Source: Climacteris rufus
Taxonomy: Eukaryota > Chordata > Aves > Passeriformes > Climacteridae
Direction: 5' to 3'
Assembly: GCA_013398175.1 (NCBI GenBank)
Contig: VZRZ01002225.1
Location: 655,283-719,282, forward strand
DNA: 64,000 nt
A model generated the notes under the pieces. The model saw only the letters and a program-made list of their open reading frames with translations. It had not been told where the DNA came from and did no database searches. Made by a program: the position numbers and the translations under genes. Positions 1 to 11,738 of this stretch are shown here, piece after piece; position 1 is the stretch's first letter, and each line of letters begins with the position of its first letter.

Positions 1-871
1 TGATCAATAAAAATAAAAATTACCAGATGTAGACCATCAGAACAATATTGAAGTGTTTGGTCTCAATTTATTTTTGAAATATCTTAAGTCAATTGTGCAT
101 CAAGCCACACAAAACCCCACATCACACTTCTGTTGCATTTCAACACCTGTTAAGTGTGTGTGGCTACTTTTTCACAACTCTTTTTAAAGGCAGCAGGGAC
201 CCTTTCTGATTGTTAAACTGGAAAACATGCTGGAATGGAACAGCAGCTTGAAAACATATTTTTAGATCCAGTATTAACCAGCAGAATTAAAATTTCAAGC
301 ATTTATAGACATAAAGAAGGTGGTAAGAAACATATTCCTTCACTCCTCCCTTCTCCCTCTTCTTGTGATGTTGATCTCAAGACCAAATTCTATCAATTTT
401 GGTGAGCATGTCATGCTTAGGTAAGGTGTCCCTATGATTGCCAAACCAGGAAAAATTATGAAACCACTACCAGTAAGTTCATTAAACCTTGCACTAACAA
501 AACACAGGTCTTCTGCCTCCAAACCCTTTATGGTCACTGATGTCTTAGGAAGTCACAGCACACGTGACCCCAAGAGAATGGGAGTCTGGGGAAACATGGA
601 GGACGGCAGTAGCAGGGTAAAAATGGAAAAATTTGGAGTACATGTTGAATTATGACATCCCCTGATGAAGATAACAATGGAGGGGTGCATATGAAATGTT
701 TTTTTCTGTTCTACCACCACCCCAGATTTGTCCTAAAAGCCTCCAGATAGGGATGATGTTTAAGCACCAGAAATTTAATGAAGGTCAGAACAGAAGTAAA
801 CTGGCAACATCAGGGCACCTGCATGCTTTTTCTCTGTGAACCATTTGTTCCTTTACTGCCCCTTTTCTGCG

Positions 872-890
872 AAAAAAAAAAAAAAAAAAA
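872..890 (+). repeat. Poly(A) run, 19 A
   Basis: An uninterrupted A19 tract followed by a further A-rich stretch with scattered C. It may be the tail of an old retroposed sequence, but I recognise no element upstream of it and no target-site duplication. Confidence 0.9.
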
Positions 891-3031
891 CAAAAAAACA
901 AATAATCACACCAGAAACCAAACCAGCACAGCTTCTTTTGTGGTATGACCGCAAAAAAGCCCCCAAACTGAAGCCAACTGATCTTCAAAGGAGGAAAGAG
1001 GAAGAAAGTGCACACAAGAGCAGAAGGACATGTTGACTTTTAGATTTATACTTTTAAAATATACAATCACTCAAAACACACATCATCCGTCCCACTGACA
1101 GCTAAAACTTTGTCCCGTGTTATAAAAGAAACTGATGAAGTGCAGATGGCAGCTTGTGTATGGAGCTGGCTGCTTCATAAACTGTAATTATGGCGGATAT
1201 GAAAGGGATCACCTCATCCATCTGGAATAAAAATGGGATTATCACTTGGCAAATTTTTTTCTATATAGGACTGCAAAATATCTTGCCCGCCGCTACTCTT
1301 TGGCACGGCTGGAGTTTAACAATGGAATATAAAAGAATGCAGAGTCCAGATTATCTTTTATTTACAGAAGTGATAAATTAACCACTGGAAAGATAAAACC
1401 TGCCCAAGAAATCATTTCTCCTCACTGACCTCATGCTTAGGCACTGCTTGGAATGAAATCAGCTCTGGAAAAAGTTATCCATAATTGAAAACAAATGGTG
1501 ACCATGCACAAGAAAGATACACCAAAAACTGACTTGTAATTTCAAGACAGTTTCCTAAGCTCCATAAAAGCCTGAACCTTTCCTAAATATGCAGCCAGAA
1601 TCCAGTGACATATTCAGCCCCACTTGCCAGATTACTGTCATGTGTACATTACACATCAACCAGTGGATTTGTTTGTTAAAAGAAAAATGTAATGGGAATA
1701 ATGTGCTCCTTTTAGCTGTGCAAACTACAAAAAAATAGATCTCCCTATGAAGTCCACAGTACATCATGCAAAACACATGAAGGACCATGGAAATGCACAT
1801 TATTGTGACTCAAATCACCCCTTACATGAGATGACGTTTGGCTTTGTGGTCCACATGCAATCAGTGACTTTGTTACTCAGCATTTGTGTACTCACATTCA
1901 GGAGGCACTTTAAGGATAAAGAAATAGCTACCCAATTTATAAAACTAAAAACCTAAAGATTATTTGGTGATGTCGCTGCTGTTGGCGGCAGGGGGTAAAG
2001 CCACATGGACAGTAAATGCACTTACACTTTGACAAAGATACTGATTAGACAGTTTGTAGAGAAAGAAAAAACTTGCACCATGGATTACAAACAAGAGAAT
2101 CTGATTTATTCTGCAATTTCTGATAAGGACCTTGCTAAGTAAAAATAAAAATAAAAATCTCAAAACCACATGGATCATTAGAAAACAACTTACAAACGCG
2201 GCCAAAAAACCAAAGTAAATTTACCACTGGAAAAAAATCCCCCAAAGCATTCAATCCAATTTCCAACTGTGACTCATTTACCCCTATCCCATTATATTAT
2301 TTCTAGGTACATAATCATCCCTTGCCTTTCAGATCATGGCAGAACAAGTAAATAAATGTTATACTTCTGCTTTGGCAGTGTTTTGCACCCATTCTGGATG
2401 ACTACCGAGTTGAACAGCAACATTGAATTTGGCTCAAGAAATTCTTACACAGCCAGGATGTTTGCCAAAAAACCCCCACAAACACATTTACTCACCTCAA
2501 ATCAAGAACTGGACCTGCAGGCAAGGAAAAGAGGCTGTGTAAGAAGCCTCCCTCTTAGCATCTCCTCCTTGCAAACCCTTGCCATAGCAATAGTGAGATT
2601 TAAGTCTGGGTTGAGGGATCACTTTTGCATCAGGCTTATCTGTCATTAATCTCACATATTTTTAGCCTTCACTGTTGTCTAGAAACTGAGAAGTATGACC
2701 CAACTGCACATAATGTACTGATCTCTACCTGAAACTGCAAGGAGCCCAAGAGTATAACCATGAGTACACCAGAAACTTGGCAATGACATTACTGGAATCC
2801 CTAGAAAGCCACAGAGAGGGTGGTGAGAAACTGGCAAGTGCTGAATAATGGAATGAGAGCAGCAAAAAGAGGGTTTGGGATGAGGGAAGGCTCAGGGTCT
2901 GCAGTTCCTGGGTTAGGTGAGGGGCACAGCTTACCCACTGCTGTGTTCTTTCTCATCTAGCCATGCAACACAGTTTGTGAGGGGTCAGCTTGAATTTTAG
3001 GCTTTAAGCATGAGCAAGAGAGGAACTGCAT

Positions 3032-3240
3032 ATCATAGAATGGAGGAATAGTTTAGGTTGGAAAAGACCTCTAAGATCATCAAGTCCAACCATTCACCCA
3101 GCAATACCTTGTTCACTACTAAACAGTGTCCCCAAGTGCCACATCCATGTTTTTGAGCACTTCCAGGGATGGTGACTCATCCACTTCCCTGGGCATGCCA
3201 ACAGCTCTGTTCACTGCATCATCCTGCAGCAGTGATGCAA
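3032..3240 (-). mobile_element. CR1 LINE 3' fragment
   Basis: The plus strand begins with tcatagaatgg and continues ttaggttggaaaagacct and atcatcaagtccaacca, the reverse complement of the well-known CR1 3' end, so the element points left. The following sequence (gtgccacatccatg, ccagggatggtgactc, cacttccctgggca) is also diagnostic of CR1. It is truncated, as nearly all CR1 copies are, and carries no reverse-transcriptase frame. The right limit is approximate. Confidence 0.9.
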
Positions 3241-5986
3241 CCCAATTCCCTTTTTTACTGGGAACAACCATATCCCACCAGCTTTCATTTACTGAAGGGT
3301 AAAGGTTATGTAGGTGATTGCTACAAAACAGCAGATGCACAGCAAAGTTTTGCAGCAGCAAAAGTCATTGAGAGACCTCACACCACTGAAGAAATACAGT
3401 AAGAAAGCAAACCAACACTATATTTTGGAAAAAGGGTTTTCTTCAGAGAAGTTCTATAAATACTACTGGACAATTCTAAGGGCAACTGCAGCTCTGAGTT
3501 TAGAAGTTTGCTTTAATCCTGCTTTTTAAGTGGTTAGTCTTTAAGGACAAAAACTTCATTTTCCTCTGAAAGGTCTACCCAGATACAAAAGAAAACGGTC
3601 CTGAGTCTAGCAGCACTTTTAGTTAATCTCCTAAAGTAGATACTAATCTGAAAGGTTTTGCAATTTACAATAACATAAGAGTTGTTTGGTTTGGGTCTGT
3701 TTGGTTTTAGTTCATACTGAAATTGCCCAGTTTTTTACTTCAGGAGGGAAAAAAACCCAAACACCCATAATCTGATTACCTAAACAATTAAATTTGATAT
3801 GCAACCTACTTGGGCAAAAAATACAGGATTCTATAAATACACTTCCTGTCATGCCCTTTTAGGAAAATTTTCAGGTGGTCTCAAGTGCAATCCTGGGCAT
3901 CACTGTTAAAGGAAAGGTAATTAGAGAAGCAAGTGACCAAACACCATAATTACCCTGTCATATTTTACAAAATTTGATTATGTTCAATCCTTTCAGTACT
4001 TTGATGACAAAATACTTTCTTCAGTCTTAGTAGACAGTTTTACTAAAAGCTAAGGCAGTTTCTCTTCTCCTGTGCAATATCTGAGACACAGACCAACCAG
4101 TAAAGCAGTGAGGAGAGCTGTTAAAATTGTTCATATACAAGTGCATCCTGTATCAACCAACCAAACTGCACGTAAGGAGGCTGGTCTAGAAAAGAAATTA
4201 AGCACCTTCAGCAATCTCACTAGTAAGTGATATATTAATTTCTCACAGTCATAGTGTGGTAGGCTGCTGCCACCTTTTGGTTCCAGACTGTTATGAAATT
4301 AAATTTGACCCTAAAAAACACACACACAATGGAAATGTACAGTGCTGTGTGGGATCTGAGCACCTGGGAGAACAGTGGGGTGGGACAGGATCATCATCTG
4401 TACTTTCTGCATACTGCACAGTGTGTGGCTGCATGTCTTGGTATTTACTTACAGTTTTTCAGCTTAAAAAAAATCCTCATATCCTCTACTGCTGAAATCA
4501 GCTCCCACTGGAATGCATGTAATGGTTACTTAATGAAAAATTAAAATTAACAAATACATTAGCCAAGAAAAGAAAAAAGAGAAGTCCAAGGAGATAAATA
4601 CAACAGTAACTACTATGAGCAGTTTGCACAGATTGTAGTAATTACCCAGATGAGGCATCAGCCAAGGTAAAGCTTTTGTTTGCACCTTTCCTTCACAATA
4701 ATTCGCTTCTGTACAAGAAATGCAGTTTTAGAGGCCACCTTTTACCCCAAAACTAGCTCTTTGAAATTTTTCAACATACATCCAACATTTATCCCCATCT
4801 GTCCAGTTTAAAAGCTATTAGTAACTAATCAAGAAATAAAACATGCAAAAGGTACCACCATCATAGATTTGACCTGTAGAGCCCATGTTACAACTCCAGC
4901 AGCAAATCCATCCAGTTCTATACATGAGGAAAGTCTTTCCAGATTCTGAGCTCTGACTGTAACACACATCCAAATCATTGGCAAACTCTCAACAACTGTT
5001 GAGGGAACAGCTACAACAAAACTAACAGATGAGCAGAGGCTTATTAAAAACCCTTCAGATCTATGATACTCCTTTCTTAAGTCCATATAACCCAACCAAA
5101 TGAGGCAGCACAGGTGGTGTCTGGTCAGCAAGGACACAAAATTCACAGAAGACTGCACAACACAGTGAAAAGGCAGCAATTCCACATGATGGCTCCGAGC
5201 ACGGAGACAGAGGAAAATTTTTAATAAGTAATTACACATGAACTTGCTCACTGTCAGCAGAATGTCTCCTGACATCCTTTTCGGCTTTCCTACCTCCCCA
5301 CTTGTTTTAAAAGAAAGAATCCAGCTGCAGGCAACTGCTAATTAAATACTTGGGCTTTCAGCTACAGTTACTGTACACACACATCTGCGCTGCAATAAAC
5401 AGTTTTAAGTGTAATTGACTTATTTTCCATGCTCTAGGAGAGAATATTTATGACATGAAGAAAGAAAAAGCAAGCAGGGTCCAAGCTCCTGCCTCATGTT
5501 CACTAAAAAGTAAAAGCTGCAAAGTGTTTAAAATTAAAGCCATTTCAAATGCCTTTATTGCTTAAGGGCAGTCTTTAATCTCACATTCCAAGGCTTTGCT
5601 CCCAAAACAATACATTTACTCATTTTTTGGCCTTGAAATTATGTAAATCTGAACATATATTTCAGTGCCTAGACACGTTTAAGTGGCTCATGTTGAGCAT
5701 TTTGACTTAAATGAATCATGAGCAACACCATGTTCCATTCCCCCTGATTTCACAATCTGGGTTTCAGACAACAGATTTGAACAGAGGTAAAGTCAAATAT
5801 CCGTGATGACGTCCTCCTAAAGTCAAAGAGGCACTGGTCAGACTCCATATGTCTGTGCAAATCCCATTGAGCCATATCACTTTACACATAACTCAGATGA
5901 AACCAGCAAAAAACATAACCGAGCAACGACATTGAGAAAAAGGAGATCTCAGAGTCTGGACAGGGGCATTAAACTCCTAGAATCAC

Positions 5987-6180
5987 GTCCTGGTTTAGCC
6001 TGGGATGGAGTTAATTTTCTTCCTAGTAGCTGGTAAGAGTGCTGGTTTGAATTTAGGATGACAACTGCGTTGGTAACACAATGATCTTTTACTTTTTGCT
6101 GAGCAGTGCTTGTACTAAGTCAAGGACTTTGCAGCTTCTCACGTTGCCCTGCCAGGGACTGGACTAGGGGTGCCCATGAC
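5987..6180 (+). mobile_element. Endogenous retrovirus LTR fragment (non-coding)
   Basis: The segment runs from cctggtttagcctgggatgg through agttaattttcttcctagta and gtctaagtcaagga-like sequence to a cttctcacgttgccc block. It resembles the 5' portion of a long terminal repeat family that I recall as common in songbird and related genomes. It is a broken remnant: no internal gag, pol or env region, primer-binding site or second LTR is visible nearby, so it is most likely a truncated solo LTR. Identification is from memory of the family, and the right limit is approximate. Confidence 0.5.
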
Positions 6181-9100
6181 AGAATCAGGATAGCTGACCC
6201 AACTGACCAAAAGGATATTCTTTTATCATTTCTCAAAGTTTCAGCATTTATCTTTTCCTCCAAGTCTTATCCTTGCTTCCCTTGGTTAGTCAGAAGGGCT
6301 ACTGACTGTTTCAAATCAGAGGCAGCTCTTCTCAGTAAATCTATGTGGGGATCTCTTTTCCTCCACTGAGACTACAAACACAGGCAGAAGACCAAGACGA
6401 AAGGATATTAAAAATTGAAAATACTTTTGAACAGCATCCAACAGACAGTACTCAAATCTCCTGTATGCAAGCCAAGCCAAGGGGATGCTATCAGCAATTA
6501 TCTCTCATTTGAGATGAAATAAACAGATTTATCATATTACTTAGTATTTGTTACTTTACTACCGAGCAGGATTTGCAAAAGTTCAAAGGGCCATTTTTAG
6601 AATTAGTAAAAACAAATAATGTAGCATCAATCACAGCGTAATAATCTTCACAAACAACTGCAAGAGCTGAATTTATCCCTAACTGGCTGACAACCAACAG
6701 CCCACTTTTTGTAAGCAACCAAGACAATTTTATTCTCTTTACTCTTGAAATCACAATTCCTTACTCTGCTGTAAATTACATTATGACATCAAACACGTCT
6801 TGATTTTGACTATTCTCTAGGTAAGAGTTAGAGCTAAGTGCATGGATGTCTGTGGGAGAGAAGGGGGAAATAAGAAACTGAACGCACAGCTGACAGCAAA
6901 ACAGGACTGGATCAAAACAAGAGGCTAGACCAGAACATGGCTTCTCTTTTTACCTTAAAACATGGGAAAACAAAAAATTAAAAATTAAGCATAGAGCCAC
7001 AGAAGAAATCTGTAGATCACAGCTCCCTCCAGACTAGAGCTGAGCACAGTATTACAAATTCTCACACTTCCAACAGCCACCAAACTCACAAGCAGCATCT
7101 CCCTCTTCCCTTCCTATTCCAAGTCTGCACCCAAGACAACAACTGACCACTGGACTGAGTCACTCCATGAGCTCCAGCAGGACAGCTCAGCACAAGAAGC
7201 CTTGTGGATAACAACAGGTAACTCCCAATTCTGCCAAGGAGTGACTACAGAGAATTTTGATAAAGCTCAAAATCCAAACACACCTACTCTGTTGATTACT
7301 GTACACAGTACTACACACTGTGGTATAAAAATTAAAGACGTGGACATAGAGGCAGGAGAATTTTGCACTGTAAGGACAGATGCTGTAATATAGGAGGAAA
7401 CCAGATACTCAGAATTGGCATGTCCACACTAAACCCTCTATGCTCATCACTGAAGCTTCTCACCTGGAAAAGGTAAACTCACAGCTCGTGTCTCCTAAAA
7501 CCAAAGTTCTGCTTTAAACACGAAGCATTCGTCCGGTTTCCCCTCTGCCCTCTGGGAGATAACCTGAAATTGGATAATCTACTTGTTTCTTCTAGTTTGT
7601 CAGATATATTCAGGGAAATGTTACAGAAGAGATTGCTGAAGAATCTTAAAACTTCCTGGAGAATGAGGGTTTACTTTTGGTCAGATTTTAGGTTCACCCT
7701 TACTTAGAAAAAAACATTTATAACAGATTACAACAGTGAATTACTTCAGCACTTTAATAATTCTTCTCATAAATACATTTTGAGAGACTCACCTCTAGTA
7801 TTTATACCTGATTCGTCTCACTATAAGCACAAGGAGACTCCAGCTGTAGCAATGAGTATTCACTCTCTTACTCTCAATTTGGATTAAATTATTATAAGAA
7901 CATAGAATTTTTTAAAAAGGCCCTTGTTGAAATGGGCAGGAACAAATGGACATTTTTCATATTTTATGCTACTTTTTCTATCATATTGCTCAAAAATAGT
8001 AGTGCAGCTGGGGCTTCCCTCCCCATCCCCCATAGAGAGAACAGAGAAATTTTCCTTAAAAATTCATGCAACAGTTTGCCAGAGTATTTGTTGCTTGGAA
8101 TAAGTAAACATCAATGGCTGAAAGAAGACATAGATTCAGCTGCTTTCTAAACTTTCCTGTCATATGATTTTCTTCTTCTGTTGTACTTGTCATGCATTAA
8201 TGTGACAAGAGAAATATTTACGATAGGTTCATTTACGAATTTAAAATGTCAAGGCAAGAAAGCATTAAGTGAGAATAAAAGATCAATTTCACACTGAAGT
8301 ATTAAATAAGACCACTTTTCAGCAAAAATTAATTGATACACTGCACTGAAAAGCTGAAGGGAACAGAAATGAACCACTTGCATTTCTGTTATTAAAAACA
8401 ATGCATGTTTGAACACAATTAACCTGTTTGTTCCCAAATGAAGCCAGTCCAGGATTAATGTGCAATTCAGATTGAAATGACTGAAACAACTACTTAATGG
8501 ACTATAGAAGAAAAACATAGTGCAACCTATTGCACAATTTGGCCAAAATCTGAAAGACACACAGTAATTTGAGAAATTATATGCAAAGAAGTATTAGAAA
8601 AGAACTGATCTGTTAACAGATGTCTTTAAACAGATTATTAAAGTGCTTTAGCTAACAAAGTAAGACTAGAATCAAACAACCAGCTGTGTGCTATGCCCAA
8701 ACGCCAGGAAGTTTTCCCAGACAAGCATTTCCACCCACTTAAGCAAAAGACAGAGCTGGTCTTCAATCCCAAAAGAGCATTCCTCACTCACAAATCCTGT
8801 TACTCAGATTTAGAAAACTGCAAAATTCAAGCCAACACATTCCAAAAGAACTGGTGATTTTGAACACAGATACTTGTGTGTACTGCAACTCCTGAAAAGT
8901 GTTACTTTCAAGGAGCTGACATTTCTCTACACAGAAAATAAGCACTCCAACTGGGAGGGAATGCAATCTCTAGATATTTGGAAAACCTAATTTAAAAAAA
9001 AAACGTTCTTGAGAAAGACAGGAAAAAACCTTTAAATGTTACATCCCAAAAGAAAGCACATGGAATTCCTTAGAAGGGGAGAAGCCACTTATTTCAAAAC

Positions 9101-9687
9101 CACTTTCCAGGAGTAAAAATAAGATTATTTTGAGAATAAAGTGATCAGTGCCCCTCAGCACACTATGCCAGTTCCATGTGCCTGGTACTCCAAGACAAGT
9201 GAAGTCCACCCAGGGATACACAGAAAAACTGCAGCAGAGCTTTACAGACACAGGACTGTCATTTGAAAGAAAACGCCACGAAGTAATTCCAAAATCTGTA
9301 GAATACAAACAACTTTCAAGCATAAACAATTTTAGCAATTCACTTTGATAAGTTTAACACAAAAACCAGCCAAAAATCCACTTACCTTTGACAATTATGG
9401 GAAGTTTAATTAATTCCAATGTATCCATCTGTTCACAGATGTTTTGAATTTAAGCTGATTTTTCCTTTCAAAGCAGAAACTGTACCATGAGAACACCAGA
9501 TAATAGTTTTCTCAAACCCAAGAGAAGTCACAGTTTACATGAACACCAAATGATTTGAATCCATGAATTCCTCATTCTGTAAAGGTGTGTTACAACTTAC
9601 AGAGGAAATAAGGTTATTTTTATATTTATCTTTGAAAACTTCATTGAAATCTTACAATTTTGAAGCTTATGAGGTTTGTTTGCTTTG

Positions 9688-9693
9688 TTTTAT
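9688..9693 (-). terminator. Candidate distal polyadenylation signal AATAAA
   Basis: A canonical hexamer on the minus strand about 2.0 kb past the AEBP2 stop. The position fits a long-UTR transcript, but the local sequence is AT-rich, so the match could be chance. No transcript evidence is available from sequence alone. Confidence 0.25.
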
Positions 9694-11648
9694 TAGAAAA
9701 AATACTCAGGCAAGGTCTACAATCATCTGTCAATTATAAATGACTTACAAGAAACTCATGAAGCAATAAAATTAAAAAAATACAAATACAAACTATATCT
9801 GAAACAATTCTATTTGGCAATTTTATAACAAATTAAAAAAAAAGAAAGATTATGGATTACTTTATAGGTACAGAAAAAGCAGTAGGTGAAGTGCTCAAGC
9901 AAAAAAATAAAAAACCAAAACACTGCATTTTTTCCAAAAATAAAGTCACGTCACTACAGATTTTTATGAATAATACCCTTATTAAACAACCATTCCAGAA
10001 CATCTTATATTAGTGGTGCTTTTAATCTGCACTTCATATCGTTGATAAGATTATTTTTTGTGTATATAAGTAACATTTTTAACCCACTGGAGCTAAGCAA
10101 GACTCGTGTCAGTACCAATGCAGAATGCATTTGTATTACATTAGGATATGCTCACTTCTGCAACCAAAGGGTTACTTTAAGTTTTAATCTATTTAATAAA
10201 AATTTAGTGTAAAAACTGCTGGTTATTAGTTTCACTGTAGTAAATTCCTCCCCAACAAGGAGGACTAACTCTGCAGTTTGACTGCATATATCCATACAAA
10301 TTTTACATATTAGTTCCTCCCAACAGCAAGGAAAAAACTAATTCTGTGTCCACTATTAGAAAGGAGCGCCATGAATTAATTATGGGTACTATTCATCCCT
10401 CTAAGATTTCTGGGAAGGATGTTCAATGTCTTTTTGTTCTTACAACAGATACTAACAGTAGTATATAGTCCCTTAGGTATGTAAAAGAAGGTTTTTTTAC
10501 TGTTAAGGAAGGTGCTTTTTTAAAACAATTCTTCTGGCAGCACTAGTGAATTACAATATCCTTCAATATTATTTCTACCGTAATATATACATTTTAACTT
10601 TTCATGCCTCTAGAAAAACATCTACAGTACATTTCATAATATAAAAATATATTACAAATCTGCTGAAATATTTACAAGCAATGTCCTATTATCTATATGC
10701 AACATTTGTGTCTCCATACAAAGACTAACAGGTTAGACGCATCTCTATTTGTCAGTTAAAAAAAATCCATGGCTTCTTGCTTATTAAGCAAGAAAATGAT
10801 TTTAAGTTTCCTTTTCAAAGCCAACTTTGGTGCATAAAGGATTGAATTTCTAGATTATTTTTTTTTAAAAATACCATTTTCTTTACATCTAGAAAACATT
10901 AGGCCAAATAAAGTATACTTTACAAGTGAATGGGGATCCTAGAGGGACAAAAAAGCAAAAGAAATCACCAGTAACACTGACTGCTTATGGAGAGGTTTTC
11001 CCAAACCCACCCATTGACAGGGATCACATCAAAGCAGATCTCATTAACACACTACACTACTCCTGCAAAGGGGGTCAGACAGACTGCAACACTCTTAACA
11101 TCTTGAAACCGTACTATATGTATTCAGAGTTGATTGGAAAAGGCAAGCATTCCATCAACATTTGTTTCAACATCATAATCCAACATATTTTAGGGATCTG
11201 CAAAAGGACACAAGGTTACAAATGACAAATGATTACTATCCACCATACTCAAAGGGCAACAGGATAATCCCTCGGTAGCTGTTCTATTGTCTAGCTTGTG
11301 TTATTTTTAGTTAACATTGACAGGAATAGCTTGTTAACAGTCCTCCTGGGAGTTGAGTAAATGGTGATGGTTACTTTTTCTTTTCATCAAATATAGACTA
11401 CTGTATTCACTAAAGAAAAAAGCAGCTTAAAGAAGCAAGCATGCAAAGCCTTTTAGTTGTTCCACTAAGTTGCCAGAAGAGTGTTTGCTCAGTCTCCCAC
11501 TGTACCATTCCATGAAAATGTGGATATACAGTAATATATTAATATATTCCACGGAAGCATCAACTTCATTCACAGAATGTTTACACTAAGCATAAATATT
11601 TATCTAACAAAAAAAAAAAAAAAGGATGGGATTTGACTAATGTGCAAC

Positions 11649-11654
11649 TTTATT
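11649..11654 (-). terminator. Candidate proximal polyadenylation signal AATAAA
   Basis: A canonical hexamer on the coding strand 54 nt after the AEBP2 stop codon. It is followed about 25 to 40 nt downstream on the minus strand by a T-rich stretch (complement of the A run at about 11610-11624), which is what a downstream element should look like. If used, it would give a transcript with almost no 3' UTR. Confidence 0.4.
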
Positions 11655-11707
11655 TCTAAATCCATTGTCAGTGACTAAGACTGCAGGTGTCCCCACTTGC
11701 TTGGTTT

Positions 11708-11738
11708 TTACCTCTTCAACCTCTTCTGGGGCATTGTT
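11708..11738 (-). CDS. AEBP2: AEBP2 exon 8: last coding codons and stop
   Basis: The final coding piece follows the acceptor cttcttttacag|AACAATG. It completes Arg, encodes TMPQKRLKR and stops at TAA (11708-11710). The ending -YRTMPQKRLKR is the known C-terminus of one vertebrate AEBP2 isoform. The stop codon sits inside AAGAG|GTAAAA, which resembles a 5' splice site. As I recall, mammals also have an isoform that continues past this point with a short different tail; I searched the downstream minus strand by eye for it and did not find it. Confidence 0.95.

Larger units (their letters stand above)
1..9687. other. Intergenic DNA downstream of AEBP2
   Basis: No gene recognised. It contains the CR1 fragment near 3.0-3.2 kb and the LTR fragment near 6.0-6.2 kb. 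The longest ATG-initiated frame is 148 codons on the minus strand (4829-5275), hydrophobic and Cys-rich with no family resemblance, and is probably chance. Confidence 0.7.
9688..11707 (-). other. AEBP2: Probable AEBP2 3' untranslated region (left limit uncertain)
   Basis: The AT-rich minus-strand sequence after the stop is expected to hold the 3' UTR, which is long in other vertebrates. Canonical AATAAA signals on the minus strand occur at 11649-11654, only 54 nt past the stop, and at 9688-9693. A Pumilio-like TGTATATA lies at 10584-10591 on the minus strand. I cannot tell which site is used; the left limit given is simply the distal signal. A plus-strand open frame at 10926-11225 (99 codons) has no recognisable similarity and is taken as chance. 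Confidence 0.4.

Noticed and set aside
4829..5275. 148-codon minus-strand ATG frame downstream of AEBP2
   Set aside because: Hydrophobic, Cys-rich, low-information sequence with no recognisable motif; expected by chance at this scale.
11520..11555. AT palindrome aatatattaatatatt
   Set aside because: A perfect but purely AT low-complexity palindrome in AT-rich DNA carries little information.
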